From NCBI GenBank assembly GCA_937873685.1, contig CALMYO010000018.1, forward strand, positions 1 to 64,000: a DNA stretch of 64,000 nucleotides. The letters are read 5' to 3'. Below are positions 29,561 through 39,821 of this stretch, in pieces. Every line of letters starts with the position of its first letter. Position 1 is the first letter of the stretch. The notes below the pieces were generated by a model. That model did no database searches, was not told the DNA's origin, and saw nothing but the letters and a program-made list of their open reading frames with translations. Both the position numbers and the translations under genes were made by a program. This DNA is from an uncultured Paracoccaceae bacterium. GTDB taxonomy: Bacteria; Pseudomonadota; Alphaproteobacteria; Rhizobiales; Rhizobiaceae.

Positions 29561-30464
29561 CACACCCCTGTGCATTCACATAGATCGACCTCAACGTCGT
29601 CGTGGCGCAAATGAACAGGCGGTTGCGTTTCGGCCCGCCAAAGCAGACATTGGCGACCACCTCGTCGATCAGGATCTTGCCGAGCAGCGCACCGTCGGGG
29701 GCGAAGCAATGCACGCCGTCGCCGGCCGATGACCAGATGTTGCCGCCCGTGTCGATGCGAAATCCGTCGAACAGCCCGGCGTTGCAGGTGACGAAATGCC
29801 GGCCTTCGCCGACCGAGCGGCCGTCGGCGCTGACGGGATAGGCACGGATCACCGGCTCGCAATCGGGAAAATGCGTCTTGCCGGTATCGGCGACATAAAG
29901 AATCTTCTCATCAGGCGAAAAAGCGAGGCCGTTCGGCTGGCGCATGTCGTCGATGACGCGGGTGATCGAGCCGTCGGGGTCGATGCGATAGACGTGGCGG
30001 CCGTCCTGCTCCATCGGCGACTGGTCGCCCTCGTACTCGCTGTCGATGCCGTAGGACGGGTCGGTGAACCAGACCGAACCGTCGGATTTCACCACCACGT
30101 CGTTCGGCGAGTTGAATCGCTTGCCGTCGTAGCGGACGGCAAGCACAGTGCGCGAGCCATCGATCTCGTAACGGCTGACGCAGCGGCCGCGATGTTCGCA
30201 AGCGATCAGGCGGCCCTCACGGTCCACCGTGTGGCCGTTCTGGTTGCGGCAGGGCTGTTCGAAAGTGGCCACTGCGCCGTTCATCTCGTCGAAACGCATG
30301 ATGCGGTCGTTCGGGATGTCGGACCAGATCAGGTATCGCCCGGCGGCAAAATAAGCCGGCCCTTCCGCCCAGCGCCCGCCGCTCCACAGCAGGTCGATAT
30401 TGGCGTTGCCATGGATCAGCTTGCGGAAACGCTCGTCGATGATCTGGTAGTGCTCGCCCGGCAT
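29541..30464 (-). CDS. SMP-30/gluconolactonase-family protein
   Basis: A 307-residue beta-propeller of the SMP-30/gluconolactonase/LRE family, likely a sugar lactone hydrolase. Typical segments are WAEGPAYFAAGRYLIWSDIPN, RFNSPNDVVVKSDGSVWFTDP, and QPNGLAFSPDEKILYVADT, which carry the metal ligands. The ATG at 30464 has a strong ribosome site (AAGGGGAGGA) six bases upstream. The modC reading frame has no stop before this ATG, so the two are in one continuous frame; the strong ribosome site suggests separate translation too. Its substrate is unknown, and a link to molybdate is not obvious. Confidence 0.85.
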   Translation of the reverse strand: MPGEHYQIIDERFRKLIHGNANIDLLWSGGRWAEGPAYFAAGRYLIWSDIPNDRIMRFDEMNGAVATFEQPCRNQNGHTVDREGRLIACEHRGRCVSRYEIDGSRTVLAVRYDGKRFNSPNDVVVKSDGSVWFTDPSYGIDSEYEGDQSPMEQDGRHVYRIDPDGSITRVIDDMRQPNGLAFSPDEKILYVADTGKTHFPDCEPVIRAYPVSADGRSVGEGRHFVTCNAGLFDGFRIDTGGNIWSSAGDGVHCFAPDGALLGKILIDEVVANVCFGGPKRNRLFICATTTLRSIYVNAQGCAREESE

Positions 30465-31640
30465 GACTATCCTCCCCTTGATTGCGGCCTTGCGGCGGGG
30501 TCCCCCGCCGGCGTTGCGGCAAAAATAACGCCCGACGCCTCCGGCGCCCTCAACAGTGTGCGCACCGACGCTGACGGAAGCAACAGAAACCGCCTTCAGC
30601 ACCGCAAAGACATTGCTACCCGGCTTCAGGTCGAGCGCGGCAACAGAACGCCGGGTGATGCGGGCGAGGACAGGCGCGTCACCGATGGAGAGCCGCACCA
30701 GCGCGCCGGGGCCGTCCCCGAGGCGGATTTCGGTCACGGTCGCCGGCAGCACGTTCAGCGCCGAGATTGCGGACGGCCGCACGGTCGCAAGCATCACGTC
30801 ATGAGCAAGGATGCGCAACCGCAGCGTGGCGCCGGGCGGCGCGTCGACATGCGGCAGGAAGATCGGCCCGGCCGCCGTGGCAGGCCGCGTCAACCCGTCG
30901 GCCTCGTGCGCCTCGACGCGCACGGCGATCACCGCGCCGGCCTCGCGCAGGCCGAAGGCGGGTGCGGCTGCGGGATCGGACAGCACCTCGGCCGCCGGCC
31001 CCGCGCGCTGGACGCGGCCCTCGGCGACGAGAACGATGCTGGTCGCAAGCCGCGCGACCTCTGCGGGCGCATGGCTGACATACAGGATCGGCAAACGCGT
31101 TTCGTCGCGCATTCGCTCCAGATAGGGCAGGATCTCCGCCTTGCGCGCCTCGTCGAGCGCGGCCAATGGTTCGTCCATCAGCAGCAGGCGAGGCTTGGAG
31201 AGAATCGCGCGGCCGAGCGCCACGCGCTGCTTCTCGCCGCCTGACAGCGCGCCTGGCTGGCGCGAGAGCAGTGGCGCTATACCGAGCAGATCGACGACAT
31301 GGTCGAAATCAGCGCCGGTTTCGTCTCGCGGCGCAAAGCGGGCGCCATAGAGCAGGTTGGCGCGCGCAGTCAGGTGCGGGAACAGCCGCCCCTCCTGGAA
31401 CACGTAGCCGATGCGGCGGCGATGCGGCGGTACGAAGACGCCTGTATGCGTATCGGTCAACACCGCACCATCAAGTGCAATATGGGCGGTTTGCGGCCGA
31501 AGCAGGCCTGCGACCGCGTTGACGATGGTGGTCTTGCCGGAACCGGAATGACCGAACAGCGCGGTGAGACCCGGTGGCGCGTCGAAGGCGACATCCAGCG
31601 AGAAGGCCGCGAAACGATGGGCGATGCGCACCTGCAGCAT
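30465..31640 (-). CDS. modC: Molybdate ABC transporter ATP-binding protein
   Basis: ATPase subunit of the ModABC molybdate importer. Walker A is FGHSGSGKTTIVNAVAG (about 30-45), the signature is LSGGEKQRVALGRAIL, Walker B is LLLMDEPLAALDE. A C-terminal Mop/TOBE domain (about 290-360, ATVTEIRLGDGPGALVRLSI) binds molybdate. The ATG at 31640 overlaps the modB stop. It has no stop of its own: the frame passes through about 40 non-family residues, then into the SMP-30 gene, giving a potential 699-residue fusion. The 30465 end given here is therefore nominal. Confidence 0.88.
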
Positions 31641-32338
31641 CACGCGCTTCCGATACGGCGCGCCACGGCGCGGCCGACCCACTCGGACAGGAACAACGCG
31701 GTGAGCGCCACCGCCACGGCCACCAGCACCAGCCGTGCTGCCGGTTCCTCGCCGCCCGGCGCCTGCAGGAAGGAGTAGATTGCCGAGGGCAGGGTTTGCG
31801 TTTCACCCGGGATGTTGGAGACGAAGGTGATTGTCGCCCCGAACTCGCCCATCGCCTTGGCGAAAGCGAGAATGGCGCCGGCGAGAATGCCCGGCGCGAT
31901 CAGCGGCAACGTGACAGTGGCGAAGACCATCGGCCTCGATGCGCCGAGCGTTGCCGCCGCCTGTTCCAGTTTCGGGTCGACCGCCTCGATCGACAGGCGG
32001 ATCGCGCGCACCATCAGCGGAAAGGCCATGATAGCGGCGGCAAGCGCAGCCCCGGTCCAGCGGAAGGCGAAGACGATGCCGAACCACTCGTCGAGGAACG
32101 CGCCAACGGCGCCGCGACGCCCGAAAGTGAGCAGCAGCAGGTAGCCCGTGACCACCGGCGGCAGGATCAATGGCAAATGCACCAGCCCGTTGAGCAACTG
32201 GCGTCCCGGAAAGCGCCTGCGCGCCAGCGCATGGGCGACGAACACGCCAAGCGGCAAGCTTAACAGGGTCGCGGTCAGCGAAACCTGCAAGGAGAGCGCG
32301 ACCGCGCGCCATTCATCCTGGGTGAGCCAATCCGTCAA
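31640..32338 (-). CDS. modB: Molybdate ABC transporter permease
   Basis: A 232-residue inner membrane permease with about five membrane segments. The cytoplasmic loop EQAAATLGASRPMVFATVTLPLIAPGI, the binding-protein-dependent transport signature, contacts ModC. The protein is of normal length. Its TGA overlaps the modC ATG (TGATG), and it starts three bases after the modA stop, so modA-modB-modC form one operon. Confidence 0.93.
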   Translation of the reverse strand: MTDWLTQDEWRAVALSLQVSLTATLLSLPLGVFVAHALARRRFPGRQLLNGLVHLPLILPPVVTGYLLLLTFGRRGAVGAFLDEWFGIVFAFRWTGAALAAAIMAFPLMVRAIRLSIEAVDPKLEQAAATLGASRPMVFATVTLPLIAPGILAGAILAFAKAMGEFGATITFVSNIPGETQTLPSAIYSFLQAPGGEEPAARLVLVAVAVALTALFLSEWVGRAVARRIGSA

Positions 32339-32341
32339 CGG

Positions 32342-33124
32342 TCAATCGCGCGTCGTGAAACCTTGTGCCGCGAACGCGGCGTCGGCCTCATCGCCCGACA
32401 GCGCGTCGAAGAACGCCTTGTCGGCCATGTCGGCGGCGTTGGTCAACAGGGCGGCCGGATAGACGATTGGCGGGTAACTTTCCGTCGGAAAGGTCGCAAC
32501 GATCGTGACGTTGTCATCGGCGGCGGCGTCGGTGGCGTAGACGATGCCGAAGGGCGCTTCGCCGCGCGCGACCAGCACCAGCGCGGCGCGCACATTGTCG
32601 GCCTGCGCCACGTGCGGCGCCACGGCGTCCCAGATGCCGAGGCTCGCCAGCGCCGCCTTGCCGTATTGACCGGCGGGGACGGAGTCGACAAGCGCCATGG
32701 CCAACTTGCCGCCGCCGAGCAGCCCGGCGAGATCGAAGCCGGGGGCGATCGTCACCGCGGCGGCGTCCTTGCCATGCGCGATCAGCACCAGCGTGTTGGA
32801 CAGCAGGTCGCGCCTAGCGCCGGCGACGAGCATCCCTTCCTTTTCCACCGAGTCCATCCACTCGGCATTGGCCGAGATGAAGATATCGGCCGGCGCGCCG
32901 GCAATAATCTGCTTCGCCAGCGCGCCGGAGCCTGCATAGGAAACCGTAACCGTGTTGCCAGTCTCGGTTTCCCAGCGGCGTGCAAAATCGTCGAGCCCGT
33001 TCTTCAGCGAGGCGGCGGCGAAAACAACGACATCATCGGCATGGGCTGGGGCAGGGGCGAGCGGGACGGTTGCGGCGCAAAACAGGGCGGCGCGAACGTA
33101 TTTGAGCGACAGGAATGCAGGCAT
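32342..33124 (-). CDS. modA: Molybdate-binding periplasmic protein
   Basis: A 260-residue binding protein for molybdate or tungstate. A signal peptide (about 1-29, ending A-H-A/DD) is followed by the ModA fold: VVVFAAASLKNGLDDFARRW, VTVSYAGSGALAKQIIAGAP, DIFISANAEWMD, and GEAPFGIVYATDA. It is the first gene of modABC, and its promoter lies in the 62 bases after modE. Confidence 0.93.
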   Translation of the reverse strand: MPAFLSLKYVRAALFCAATVPLAPAPAHADDVVVFAAASLKNGLDDFARRWETETGNTVTVSYAGSGALAKQIIAGAPADIFISANAEWMDSVEKEGMLVAGARRDLLSNTLVLIAHGKDAAAVTIAPGFDLAGLLGGGKLAMALVDSVPAGQYGKAALASLGIWDAVAPHVAQADNVRAALVLVARGEAPFGIVYATDAAADDNVTIVATFPTESYPPIVYPAALLTNAADMADKAFFDALSGDEADAAFAAQGFTTRD

Positions 33125-33132
33125 GGGATTCT

Positions 33133-33189
33133 CCGGCGTTATGTTTCGCCGGAAATATCAACATGGCGATTGCAAGAGTGCAAGCGTTA
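33133..33189 (-). promoter_or_regulatory. Possible molybdate (ModE) operator before modA
   Basis: The 62-base gap between modE and modA has CCGGCG-N8-CGCCGG (33133-33152) and two copies of CGTTAT (33137-33142 and 33184-33189). The half-site of the ModE box in enterobacteria is CGTTAT with its inverse ATAACG, so these may be operator halves. The hairpin could instead end modE transcription. Confidence 0.35.
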
Positions 33190-33594
33190 TTTTTCTTCAG
33201 ACATATCGTTTGATGCCTGGGGTTTCAGCATTGCCTGCAAGGCGGCGATTTCCTTCGCGCCGGCCTCTGCCGCCGCCCGCTCCACCGCGCGGTAGCGCGC
33301 CAGCACATCGCCGCCAAACGCGCTCAGTTGCGCGCCGCCGCCGCCCGTCCCACCGCGCGCGCTGTCCACAAGCGGTTCGGCAAAGGCGGCGTTCATTTCC
33401 TCCACCAGCATCCAGGCCCGTTTGTAGCTCATCGCCATCTGCCGGCCGGCCGCCGAAATGGACCCGGTATCGCGGATTCGCTCGAGCAACTCGGCCTTGC
33501 CGGGGCCGAGCATCGCATCGTCGCCAAGGATGATGCGCAGGCGCAGACCAATGCCGGGATGTCGCACCTTCTGGGAAGGGATTTTCGTTGTCAT
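33187..33594 (-). CDS. modE: ModE-type molybdate regulator, N-terminal domain only
   Basis: A 135-residue winged-helix protein like the N-terminal domain of ModE: LRIILGDDAMLGPGKAELLERI, DTGSISAAGRQMAMSYKRAW (recognition helix region) and a basic loop RGGTGGGGAQLSAFG. It lacks the C-terminal Mop domains that bind molybdate in E. coli ModE, as is common in rhizobial forms. The ATG at 33594 fits the family; a longer frame to 33681 lacks similarity. It lies directly before modABC in the same direction and likely controls it. Confidence 0.83.
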   Translation of the reverse strand: MTTKIPSQKVRHPGIGLRLRIILGDDAMLGPGKAELLERIRDTGSISAAGRQMAMSYKRAWMLVEEMNAAFAEPLVDSARGGTGGGGAQLSAFGGDVLARYRAVERAAAEAGAKEIAALQAMLKPQASNDMSEEK

Positions 33595-33728
33595 GGCGAC
33601 ATCGTTGCGGCTGGCGCGCGGGAATGCAAGGGTGGCAGACGGTCGAGCATATGAGAAATCCCAGCGCATGGGTTCATGCAATCAATGCGGTTCATGATGA
33701 ATGTTGAAAAAGCAGGCGGTCGCGGATC

Positions 33729-34160
33729 TTGCGCGTAGTCATCGATACCAACGTGTTCGTAGCTGCGATCATGGCTTCGCCCAACGCGGCGCGGTCGATC
33801 ATCAGATTGTGTCTGGAGGGGCAGATCGAACCGCTGATGGGCAATGCACTCTTGGCCGAATATGAAGACGTCATGTCCAGAGACGAACTGTTTGGCGGTT
33901 CAGTGCTCGGGAGTGAACGCCGCAGCGAGCTTCTGGATGCCTTCTTGTCGGTTTGCAGATGGACGCCAATCTATTTTCTTTGGCGGCCCAATCTGCGCGA
34001 CGAAGCGGACAATCATCTTGTTGAACTGGCGATTGCCGGAGCGGCCGATTACATTGTGACTCGAAACCGCAGGGACATGAGTATGCGACAATTGCGCCTG
34101 CCAACCATCGGGATTATTGACGATGTCGGGTTCATGACGCGCTGGGAGAACCGCCAATGA
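33729..34160 (+). CDS. PIN-domain toxin (VapC-like RNase)
   Basis: A 143-residue PIN-domain protein of the toxin family typified by MRVVIDTNVFVAAI at its start and DEADNHLVELAIAGAADYIVTRN near its end; D6 and the later acidic residues form the metal site of these RNases. The only in-frame start is TTG at 33729, since a TGA precedes it at 33705. It overlaps the next gene by four bases (ATGA). The toxin precedes the antitoxin, opposite to most vapBC operons. Likely target is RNA; not proven. Confidence 0.82.
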   Translation: MRVVIDTNVFVAAIMASPNAARSIIRLCLEGQIEPLMGNALLAEYEDVMSRDELFGGSVLGSERRSELLDAFLSVCRWTPIYFLWRPNLRDEADNHLVELAIAGAADYIVTRNRRDMSMRQLRLPTIGIIDDVGFMTRWENRQ

Positions 34161-34390
34161 CCGTCCTGACAATCCGGCTGCCCGACGAGCAGCACCAGAA
34201 ACTGCAGGATCTGGCGCGCCGACAGGGGATCACCCTGGACAGTCTGTTTGAAGAAGTCGCGTCAGTCGTTCTCGATGACGCCGATGGTCAGGCGCGTTTC
34301 GACGCGCGCGCCGCACGCGGAAACGCCGCGCGCGGGCTGGAAATCCTTGACAACCTTGATGCGGTGCATGCGCCTGAAAGCCGCCAATAG
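34157..34390 (+). CDS. Antitoxin with ribbon-helix-helix start
   Basis: A 77-residue protein beginning TVLTIRLPDEQHQKLQDLAR and QGITLDSLFEEV, the pattern of a ribbon-helix-helix DNA-binding domain (beta strand then two helices). The acidic C-terminal tail would bind the PIN toxin encoded four bases upstream. It likely represses its own operon, though no promoter operator was identified before the toxin gene. Confidence 0.75.
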   Translation: MTVLTIRLPDEQHQKLQDLARRQGITLDSLFEEVASVVLDDADGQARFDARAARGNAARGLEILDNLDAVHAPESRQ

Positions 34391-34393
34391 AAG

Positions 34394-34419
34394 AAGGCCG
34401 CGGATCACTCCGCGGCCTT
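34394..34419. terminator. Two-way terminator
   Basis: AAGGCCGCGGA (34394-34404) and TCCGCGGCCTT (34409-34419) form a perfect 11-bp stem with loop TCAC. It lies between the antitoxin gene (plus) and ilvC (minus), which converge. T-rich bases follow in the minus sense (CTTCTTCTATT). Confidence 0.75.
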
Positions 34420-34471
34420 GCCTATCCCCTGAACTTATATGCTCATTATCGTGGCAGGTGCGAGGGATCCC

Positions 34472-36144
<1,673 letters not shown>

Positions 36145-36237
36145 TGGCCTTCCCCCGGTTTGTTGCCTGCGGGTTAGTGGTAGTGCTCAATCACGAACAA
36201 TTCCTTGCCGGGTTTGGTAAGGTTAAGGCATTGAATT

Positions 36238-37382
36238 TTATGCAAATTCACTGCCACTTTGGCGTGCCGGCGCCGGCCATTGCGGCTCCGTCACACCGGC
36301 GGCCGCGAGCGGGTCGAGCAACGTGCCGCAGACCATTGCGGCAAGGATCGCCGGGGCAGGGGGAATACGCGCGACCGTGGAGACAAGCCGGTCGCGCACG
36401 AAGGCGAGCGCCGCACTGTCAGACTGGTAGAACGGCGTGAACGCCAGCGACAGTGCCTGGTAAAGCCGCAGATGCGCGCGCCGCGATGCGCCATAGGCGG
36501 CAAGCGCGGCGTCGATGTCTGGCGACCGGCGCAGCGCATGCGCCAGTGCGGCGGCGTCAAGCAGCGCCATGTTGGCGCCCTGGCAGCCTGCGGCCAGCAG
36601 CCGATGATGCGCTCCCGCAACTCTTCGAAGCCGCCGGCAACCAACGTACTGTGATCCGCGGGCTTCAGGCTCCAGAACAAGGCAGCCTTGCGGCCCATCT
36701 GCGCTGTCCCGGCGCTGTCGTCAAAGGGCCGGCCGAGCGGCAACACGCCGATCATTACCCGCGCCGCCTCGTAACGCTGCTCCAGCGCATGGATGTCGAA
36801 GCCGTCGTCGCACCAGTCGACAGTACCCCATAGCGCACCCCAGGCCAGCGGCCTCGGCTCCGCCGATGGGCCGAAGGTGGCGCGCCGGAGCGCAGAACGT
36901 CCGCCGCTCGCATCGACCGCGAGCGCGAACGGGCCGTGACGGCGGCCCTTCGCATCGATGAGGCGGATCGCGCCCGCCCTCTGTTCGGTGTCGACGATCT
37001 GCGCGCCGGTGACGATCGCGATCCCTGCGGCTTTCACCGCTTCGTGCAGCACGCCGAACAGGGCGGCGCGATGCACGCCAAGACCGAACCGTCCGCCGGA
37101 AACCGCATCGTAGCGCACGTCGAGCACAGTTCGGCCTGTTGCAGCGTCGCGGCCGGTAAGGCGGCCGATGCGCTGGCCGCGTTGCAGGATCGCATCGAGC
37201 AGGCCGAGATCGTGCAAAACGGCAAGCCCCGTCGGCTGCAGCATCAGGCCCGAGCCAAGCGGCTGCGCCTGCCCGAAACGCTCGAACAGCGTGACGCGAT
37301 GGCCGTCGCGGGCGAGAAAGAGTGCCGCCGCCAGCCCGGCCGGGCCCGCGCCGCTAATGGCGATGTCAAGCGGTTGGATCAT
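36238..37382 (-). pseudogene. FAD-dependent monooxygenase, internal deletion and frameshift
   Basis: From ATG 37382 the frame encodes a typical N-terminus, LDIAISGAGPAGLAAALFLA (FAD Rossmann loop), and the middle of a flavoprotein hydroxylase. At about 36575-36590 the reading changes: frame one reads IIGCWPQAA then nonsense, while the other frame reads AGCQGANMALLDAAALAHAL, the end of the second FAD motif GDAAHxxxPxxGQGAN. The motif's front half and the segment before it are missing, some 50 codons by comparison with the family. The two parts cannot make one protein. Original substrate is unknown. Confidence 0.82.
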
Positions 37383-37425
37383 GCGGTTGGGTTCGAGCGA
37401 ATTGCGGGCCATAATCTGGGCGGTC

Positions 37426-37507
37426 GTCATCCCGGGGCTTGTCCCCGGGACCCAGAAAGCCACGATACATCAAGAGTTTGGGTCCCGGGCACAAGGCCCG
37501 GGATGAC
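37426..37507. repeat. Palindromic intergenic repeat
   Basis: GTCATCCCGGGGCTTGTCCC at the left and its near inverse GGGCACAAGGCCCGGGATGA at the right form arms of about 32 bases with a short centre (AAAGCCACGATACATCAAGA). This is the common alphaproteobacterial palindrome of this type, placed between the broken monooxygenase and the 3' end of pdxJ. Confidence 0.7.
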
Positions 37508-37537
37508 GGCTGCGCGGGCGAACGCGCCACCGCGCTC

Positions 37538-38281
37538 TCACCCCAACGTCCGCAGGAACCGCTTCACTGTTTCGGCCATGCCGAATTCCAGCGCGTCGGC
37601 GGTGATCGCGTGGCCGATCGACACTTCGGCGAGGAAAGGAATGGCGCGAGCGAGTTCCGGCAGGTTGGCGACGGTGAGGTCATGGCCGGCGTTGACGGCA
37701 AGGCCGGCGTCGCGGGCGCGTTCCGCCGTGATACGGCACTTTTCCGCCTCGCGCGTGGCTTTGGCGGGATCATCGAAGCAGGCGCCATAGGGGCCGGTGT
37801 AGATCTCGATGCGGTCGGCGCCGGTGGCGCGCGCGGCGGCAATCTGCTCCGGCGTTGCGTCGGGATCGCAGAACAGCGAGACGCGCATGCCGCCCTTCTT
37901 CAGCCGCGCCACAGTGGTGGCAAGGAACGACGCATTGGCGATGAAATCCCAGCCGTGGTCCGAGGTTGCCTGCGACGGGTCGTCGGGCACCAGCGTCACC
38001 TGGTTTGGCTGGCATTCTTCCACAAGTGCAAGGAAATCGTCGGTCGGATAGCCTTCGATGTTGTATTCGGCGGCCGGAAACTCGTCGTCGATCAGCGCGC
38101 GCAGCATCGGCACGTCGCTGCGGCGGATGTGGCGCTCGTCGGGGCGCGGATGCACGGTGAGCCCGTGCGCGCCGGCCTGCAACGCGATGCGGCCAAGCCC
38201 GGTCACGCTCGGCCAGGGCAGGTCGCGGCGATTGCGCAGTTGGGCGATGGCGTTGACGTTGACCGAGAGTTTGGCGGGCAT
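37538..38281 (-). CDS. pdxJ: Pyridoxine 5'-phosphate synthase
   Basis: A 247-residue TIM-barrel enzyme that condenses 1-deoxyxylulose 5-phosphate with aminoacetone phosphate in vitamin B6 synthesis. Typical segments are [16 protein letters not shown] at the start, [13 protein letters not shown]-like [61 protein letters not shown] and [15 protein letters not shown]. The start at 38281 fits rhizobial members; an ATG at 38296 adds five residues. It is divergent from the SpoIIAA-like gene. Confidence 0.93.
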   Translation of the reverse strand: MPAKLSVNVNAIAQLRNRRDLPWPSVTGLGRIALQAGAHGLTVHPRPDERHIRRSDVPMLRALIDDEFPAAEYNIEGYPTDDFLALVEECQPNQVTLVPDDPSQATSDHGWDFIANASFLATTVARLKKGGMRVSLFCDPDATPEQIAAARATGADRIEIYTGPYGACFDDPAKATREAEKCRITAERARDAGLAVNAGHDLTVANLPELARAIPFLAEVSIGHAITADALEFGMAETVKRFLRTLG

Positions 38282-38381
38282 TGCGGTTTGATCCATGTCG
38301 AGGCGGCGCTAGCTGGCCGCATTAAGGTATCGGCGCGATTGAAAAAAGGGCGCAATTGCCCCCGACACAAGGATGACGGCC

Positions 38382-38786
38382 ATGCGTGACCCCATACACC
38401 ACATTCCGGTGATCCGGCGTCTTGAAACGCCGCGCGAGGATTTGTTCGCATTCGAGATCGTCGGCCACATTACCCAGGCCGATATCGCCAATGTCTACGG
38501 CCTGCTGGAAGAAGCCTATGAGCGTCATGACGAGATCGACCTGCTGGTGCGCATCAGCGACTGGGAAGGTTTCGACTGGTCAGCGATCTTCGCCGACGGC
38601 ACCTGGGCTGCCAAGACCAACAGCCTGAAGCACATACGCCGCTACGCGCTGGTCGGCGGTCCGGGCTGGCTGCGCGGCGCGACTGCGGCTCTGGCGCCGT
38701 TCTTCTCGATGCAGATCCGCTGCTTTGCTCTTGAGGACGAGCGTGATTCCTGGACGTGGCTGGAGCAGGCGGTCGGCAGGGCCTGA
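38382..38786 (+). CDS. SpoIIAA-like (STAS/SEC14-type) protein
   Basis: A 134-residue cytosolic protein of the SpoIIAA-like family: DLFAFEIVGHITQADIANVY near the start and EIDLLVRISDWEGFDW in the middle, then IRRYALVGGPGWLRG. In this family the fold is that of anti-sigma factor antagonists but the biochemical role is not known. The ATG at 38382 has AAGGA eight bases upstream; ATG 38373 is a possible start. The next gene encodes a PP2C-like phosphatase, which is the classical partner type of STAS proteins; a link here is only inferred. Confidence 0.78.
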   Translation: MRDPIHHIPVIRRLETPREDLFAFEIVGHITQADIANVYGLLEEAYERHDEIDLLVRISDWEGFDWSAIFADGTWAAKTNSLKHIRRYALVGGPGWLRGATAALAPFFSMQIRCFALEDERDSWTWLEQAVGRA

Positions 38787-38862
38787 ACGTCGGCTCGACA
38801 ATCGCGTCCCGCAGCGTGGGCTGTCATGGACGCGACACCGAATGCGGGTCTAGGTTTGGCCC

Positions 38863-39744
38863 ATGCTGACGCTGACCCTCATCGATTCGATTTCGCTTCC
38901 CGGACGCGCCAACCGGCCGAACGAGGATACCTGCGGGTTTGCCCATGGCGCAGCCTTTGTGATCGACGGCGCGACAGGGCTCGGCGAGAATTACATTGTG
39001 GGCGATACCGATTCCGACGCCGCCTGGCTCGCAGCCTTCTGCAAGGTGCATTTCGAGGAGATGCTGCTGCCCGGACGCCCTGTCAGCGAGGTGGTGCGCG
39101 CCACCAACCGCCTGGCGAAGCGGATCGCCGATTTCGCCGCCGGCCGCCGCGAGATTCCCGCATGGGCAAATCCCGTCGCCGGGTTCCAGATGCTGCGCGC
39201 CGAAGGCGACCGGCTTTTCACCTATGGCCTAGGCGACTGCGTGCTGCTGCTGCAGGCGGCGGACGGGTCTGTCAGCCGCCATTCGGCATTGCCCGATCTC
39301 GCGGGCAAGGAGAAAGACAAGGCGCGTGAGGTGCTGGCGAGCGCCGGCGGGCTGGGCGTTTCCGGTTCGGTGGTTGGTGAGCCGTCGTTTCGGGACCGTG
39401 AGCGCAGCTTTCGCGCCGCCTACAACACACAAGGGGGGGCGTTATGGACTTTGGGAATCGTGGAAGCGGCTGGCGATCACGTTGCGAGTATCATGCTCGA
39501 GCCAGGCCTGCCGGCGCGCGGCCTGCTGATGAGCGATGGCTTTGCGGCCCTTTCTGAAAACTACGAGCGCTATGACTATCCGGACCTGATGGCGGCTGTG
39601 AGCGAGAGGGGGCTTGTTGCGCTCGGACGCGAGTTGCGCGCCATCGAGCGCGATGAAGACCCGCACGGCGACCTTTATCCGCGCTTCAAGGTCAGCGATG
39701 ATGCAACCGCCATGCTGGTGGAGATCCGGCGCATCGACGGGTAA
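38863..39744 (+). CDS. PP2C-like serine/threonine phosphatase
   Basis: A 293-residue protein of the PPM/PP2C fold. Metal-binding acidic residues appear in NRPNEDTCGF, FVIDGATGLG, GLLMSDGFAAL and the late SDDATAMLVE. It is soluble and has no sensor or receptor domain. The divergence from classic PP2C is moderate, so the call is to fold rather than to a substrate. It lies 76 bases after the SpoIIAA-like gene on the same strand. Confidence 0.78.
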   Translation: MLTLTLIDSISLPGRANRPNEDTCGFAHGAAFVIDGATGLGENYIVGDTDSDAAWLAAFCKVHFEEMLLPGRPVSEVVRATNRLAKRIADFAAGRREIPAWANPVAGFQMLRAEGDRLFTYGLGDCVLLLQAADGSVSRHSALPDLAGKEKDKAREVLASAGGLGVSGSVVGEPSFRDRERSFRAAYNTQGGALWTLGIVEAAGDHVASIMLEPGLPARGLLMSDGFAALSENYERYDYPDLMAAVSERGLVALGRELRAIERDEDPHGDLYPRFKVSDDATAMLVEIRRIDG

Positions 39745-39821
39745 AGCGTCCGGGGCGGGCCCGCATCTTGGCGGCGTGCGCGGTTGCGGATATCCTGCTT
39801 TTTCGAAGCGGGAGGCATAAC

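Noticed and set aside
36238-36570. Separate small protein of 110 residues
   Set aside because: It is the C-terminal part of the broken FAD monooxygenase in the other frame, not an independent gene.
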